Positions 60,870 through 64,000 of a stretch of DNA of 64,000 nt are shown piece by piece. Where the stretch lies: NCBI RefSeq assembly GCF_001411555.2, contig NC_049909.1, positions 18,276,623 to 18,340,622 on the forward strand, written 5' to 3'. The notes below the pieces were generated by a model, which worked only from the letters and a program-made list of their open reading frames with translations, searched no databases and was not told the origin of the DNA. A program made the translations under genes and the position numbers. The DNA comes from Juglans regia (lineage: Eukaryota; Streptophyta; Magnoliopsida; Fagales; Juglandaceae). How positions within the stretch are numbered: the first letter of the stretch is position 1; each line of letters starts with the position of its first letter.

Positions 60870-61653
60870 CGTGGAAGAAGGACTTATAAACGAAATTTTT
60901 AATGCACACCCCTAGAAAAAACATCAAAATCGCAGTCAAAAACTCCTTTTTAAAGGGTGACTGCCAAGTGAAGTAATTAAACACCATGGCGATGAGAAGT
61001 ACAGGTAAATTGATTAGTATGATTAAAAATGATTAAGTTATTTTCTACATGGAGGACATGCGTCGCTGACTACTCCACTAATATAATATATGGAGTCAGA
61101 TTGGCAAACAAGTCTTCATACGACAGTGAAAATAATATTGTATTGAAGTTTGTGAGAATGAGTATTTAAAGTTAAAATAGTTTTAATATTATTTTAATTT
61201 TAATATTTATAAAAATTGTATTGATTTTTATGCTTGAGTAATAATCAGATAAAAGTTTACCATTTCAAATAAAAAATTATTTTGTATTTGTTTAATGTTA
61301 GTGAATGAAGTTTTGAGAAGTTTTTGAGAATTTGGATGCTACCCAAACATGCCTTAGTAACTAAATAAAAAGTGCTGATCGCTCAAGTATACATACAAGT
61401 CATGCGCATACTCTTTCTAAAAATAAAAATAAACCCAACCAAAAGAAAGTGATTTTTTTTACATTTGTTCACGGTGAGATGCTCCAAATTTGTATATTTA
61501 AGAATTGTAAAAATAATTACTTATGTATACTATTCTATTCCTATACGTAAGCTTGGAATGGAATACGTTATCCATTTGGAAGGTCGAAAATGTCAGACCC
61601 GTGTTTGGAAAAGAAAATCATGCTAGTTGTCAAGTGTCGGCAGTTCCTTCGAA
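60870..61653. other. C-type upstream sequence ahead of the COMT fragment
   Basis: From about 61070 it matches 48260-49020 upstream of gene C. It ends at GGAATACGTTATCCATTTGG and a short unique stretch before exon-2 sequence begins. No first exon and no TATA box of the COMT type is present. Confidence 0.7.
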
Positions 61654-61880
61654 GAAGATCCTTGAGACGAACAAGGGCTTTGAAGGCCTGAAGTCGCTTG
61701 TGGATGTGGGCGGTCATGATGGCACCATCCTTAACATTATCATATCCAAGTACCCTTCCATCAAGGGTGTTAACTTTGACATGGCTTCGGTTATAGAAAA
61801 GTCACCCCCCTATCCGGGTATGGATTTCAATATTTGGGTTTCATCAACTAGTTATAAGTCCATAGAAACTATTACTTTTC
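61654..61880 (+). pseudogene. COMT-like exon-2 fragment (copy D)
   Basis: Encodes only [23 protein letters not shown] through SPPYPG plus the first part of intron 2. It shares the GGHDG variant with gene B and differs from B at about 2 of 227 bases, so it came recently from B. Exon 1, the first half of exon 2, and exons 3-4 are missing. Its upstream flank is C-type, so the fragment is chimeric. It ends abruptly where the second tandem copy begins. An open frame of 123 codons spans it, but no promoter or splice partners support a protein. Confidence 0.9.
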
Positions 61881-61939
61881 ATTCGGGTAGATAACCATCC
61901 GGTTTTTAGAATCCGGATCCGATTATGGTCGGATATTCG

Positions 61940-62616
61940 TGTCAACGTCATGTTTCACACGCTCTTGGGTCTGGCCCTGGCAATTCAGGTCTTCCTAATT
62001 GGGTCTCGATCGGTGTTGTGGGGAGCTCCTAGCAGCGGTCTAGTATGGCAGTACGATATCGGTGCATACATCCATGGAGATGAGCAATATTTTAAATGCA
62101 TAAAATAAAGTGAATGAACACACAAATTTACGTGGTTCGACACTAGCCCTATGTGCAATGGAGAGATTTCACTATAATAAGCTTGTTTACAATCTCTCAA
62201 AGCCTCTCACTCACTGTACAATAGAAGCTGCAGATCTATTTGCTGGAGAAGAAGTTCTCTCTGGAGCTCTCTTGCTGAAGAAGAAGTCTCTCCCAGTCTG
62301 AAGAAGTCGAAGTCGTCCCAAAGAAGAGTCTGCAATCTGTAGGTTCCTCTCGCCTTTTATCTCTTGTCCCGCCCACTTGCTTTAAGTCAATTCCCTATTT
62401 TTTTCTCTCCTAACACCTTGTTTTTCCTTGTTTTATGTCAAATCCCCCATTTTCCTCTCCTGATATTATTTTCTCGTGCCTCATGACACTTTCATGCCTT
62501 AGTTTCTTCTTGTCCCCTCTCGTTTCTCTCATATTTTGTCTTCTAATGAGTCCCCCCCCCCTCCCAAATTGGCTGGGCCTAAGAAATTCTATGGACTGGG
62601 AAAAAATTCCCTTACA
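61940..62616. repeat. Solo LTR, second tandem copy
   Basis: Same as 57887-58563, with the same ATTCG flanks, carried along by the tandem duplication. Confidence 0.85.
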
Positions 62617-63226
62617 ATTCGGATCCGACTGTACACCCGTAGCTTCATCCTAGCTCGATGAAGTCCATGCCCATATATACCTACTGGAAATATCAGTCAA
62701 TTATATTCATGATCACCACCATCAACGTTACAAATTTCTTGAGGACTCTACTAGTTTTATAAATTATGTATAAAAGCTCTACAAAGTTTAAAGAAAAATC
62801 AAACTCTCAAGCATTGCTCAAATTCTATCGCGATTCAAGTCTTTTTAAAGATCTTTTTACCTCATTATTAGTCTTACATGGACAAACCGGATGCTTGGTC
62901 CAAATATCACCATATATATTTTTTTTAAGAAGAGGATCATTATCTCTTTTTGTTCAAAAAGAATACACGATCCATTTTTATTGATTACCCTAATTTATAG
63001 CCGAAAAATATATTGTTCAGATAATGAAACTTAAGGGTTACCAAGAGAAAAAGTAAAAGCCCAAAACCAATTTAGTGCTAAAAAAATAAAGACTTTATAT
63101 AAATTTTACAAGAAAATTAAGAAAAACCTAAAAAGTTTAGTCCCTAAAAGTAGGAAGACTTGCACGACCTAGAGAGAACAGAGTAATCATATGCTTAATG
63201 ATTTGAACGAGATATGAAAAACTTAC

Positions 63227-63533
63227 CATATGTCCCATGTCACCATAATTTGCTAAGTTGTTTGCTAGTGCATTATGACATTAGCTTCTCTAAACATAAT
63301 TAATACTGAAAGAAAAATCATTTTTGAAATGTAAAATATCATCCCAAATGTCTGAATAAATTCATGGGGAGAAGAGTCATTATTAAGACAACTAACCACA
63401 ATGAGGGAGTTAATCCCAACAACCATATCAGTGATGCTCAATTCATAATCTAAAGTTAAACCAAATCTTAAAGCTGACAGTTCTGTAAAAATATTAGTAC
63501 CAACACCCAGAAAACAAGAGAAACTAGTAATGA
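63227..63533 (-). pseudogene. RNase H-like relic, copy 4
   Basis: Same remnant as at 59174-59480, in the second tandem copy. Confidence 0.6.
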
Positions 63534-64000
63534 TAGAGCAATTATTGGAACAAGCTAAACATACATGTTATTGCTACCAAGGGTGCACAGTACTATTGTG
63601 TAAATTACAACTAATATAAGATTAAAAAAGCAACAACACTACAATTATCTACATCTAATATACAAGCAGCCAGCCCTTTCTAGGTGAGATATATAGCCTT
63701 TGATTTCCTTAAAAATAGACATATTATATATATATATATATACATATATATGTATGTATGTATGTATAAGACTGTTGTATAATGCCCCATTTTCCCTTCT
63801 TTGCAAAGAACTCAGCTATATATGCAACTAACATGTCTGAAAACCTATGTAAATCTAATGCACAAGCCAGCTGATTTGAGTACTGGAACAACATCTTCAT
63901 CACATATTTTTTAAAGATCATCTTTTGATCACATAATTAATCTTAGTTATTTGGTAATTAGACCCGCCTGGTCCAAATATTCCCTCGGTCCAACTTTCCT

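Larger units (their letters stand above)
57828..61880. repeat. 4,053-bp tandem unit, first copy
   Basis: Contains the end of the hAT-like remnant, a solo LTR, block copy 3, C-type upstream sequence and the COMT exon fragment. The second copy follows directly at 61881 with constant offset 4,053, dropping to 4,051 after a microsatellite. A 3-bp ATT is shared at the junction. Confidence 0.95.
61881..64000. repeat. 4,053-bp tandem unit, second copy (partial)
   Basis: Near-identical to 57828-59949. By eye I find only a 2-bp microsatellite change and one substitution (near 63946). The unit runs past the window edge. Confidence 0.95.

Noticed and set aside
61523..61894. 123-codon open frame as a short methyltransferase gene
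   Set aside because: Combines unrelated upstream sequence, part of exon 2 and intron 2; no promoter or partner exons.
1..64000. tRNA, rRNA and microRNA genes
   Set aside because: I found no cloverleaf or rRNA sequence by eye; tRNA-like words are only the retroelement primer sites. A covariance-model scan would be decisive.

Overview
The window reads as nuclear DNA of a flowering plant (a eudicot). It is AT-rich, the genes have GT-AG introns, and most of it is nested transposable elements with plant-type polyproteins. The two cellular gene families are a DMR6-like 2-oxoglutarate dioxygenase and COMT-like O-methyltransferases. A woody eudicot, possibly Fagales, is my impression only; nothing in the sequence fixes the species.

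Layout. 1-4606 is gene-free and AT-rich, with small hairpins and repeats. 4620-8220 (minus) is a 5'-truncated LINE, and 8716-14350 (plus) is a near full-length but broken LINE. 14360-16619 is gene-free. 16698-18086 is an intact four-exon DMR6-like oxygenase. A Ty3/gypsy chromovirus-type element (18130-23272) sits about 40 bp after its stop codon, inside what was the 3'UTR.

23497 to the end is a tandem array of duplicated units. Each unit is a non-coding block, carrying a relic RNase H domain, followed by a COMT-like gene. Three COMT-like genes look intact (A 37861-40408, B 44754-46683, C 49237-51789), each with four exons and 369 codons. A fourth is only an exon-2 fragment (61654-61880). The first block is split by a degenerate Ty1/copia element (24969-36623). 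That element itself contains a CACTA transposon (27548-32336) carrying exon-like fragments of a DNA polymerase kappa gene, and a hAT element (34388-36286). Downstream of gene C is a very young copia element with an open reading frame of about 1,440 codons (52201-57265, minus). The last 2.1 kb (61881-64000) is an almost perfect second copy of a 4,053-bp unit that begins at 57828.

How the genes relate. The DMR6-like enzyme (salicylate/flavone hydroxylase family) and the COMT-like enzymes (phenylpropanoid O-methylation) both belong to phenolic metabolism and defence. I see no evidence that they form a co-regulated cluster. The main story is genome dynamics: tandem gene duplication, promoter replacement ahead of gene C, a chimeric gene fragment, transposon gene capture and fresh retrotransposition. 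I found no wholly new biological system.
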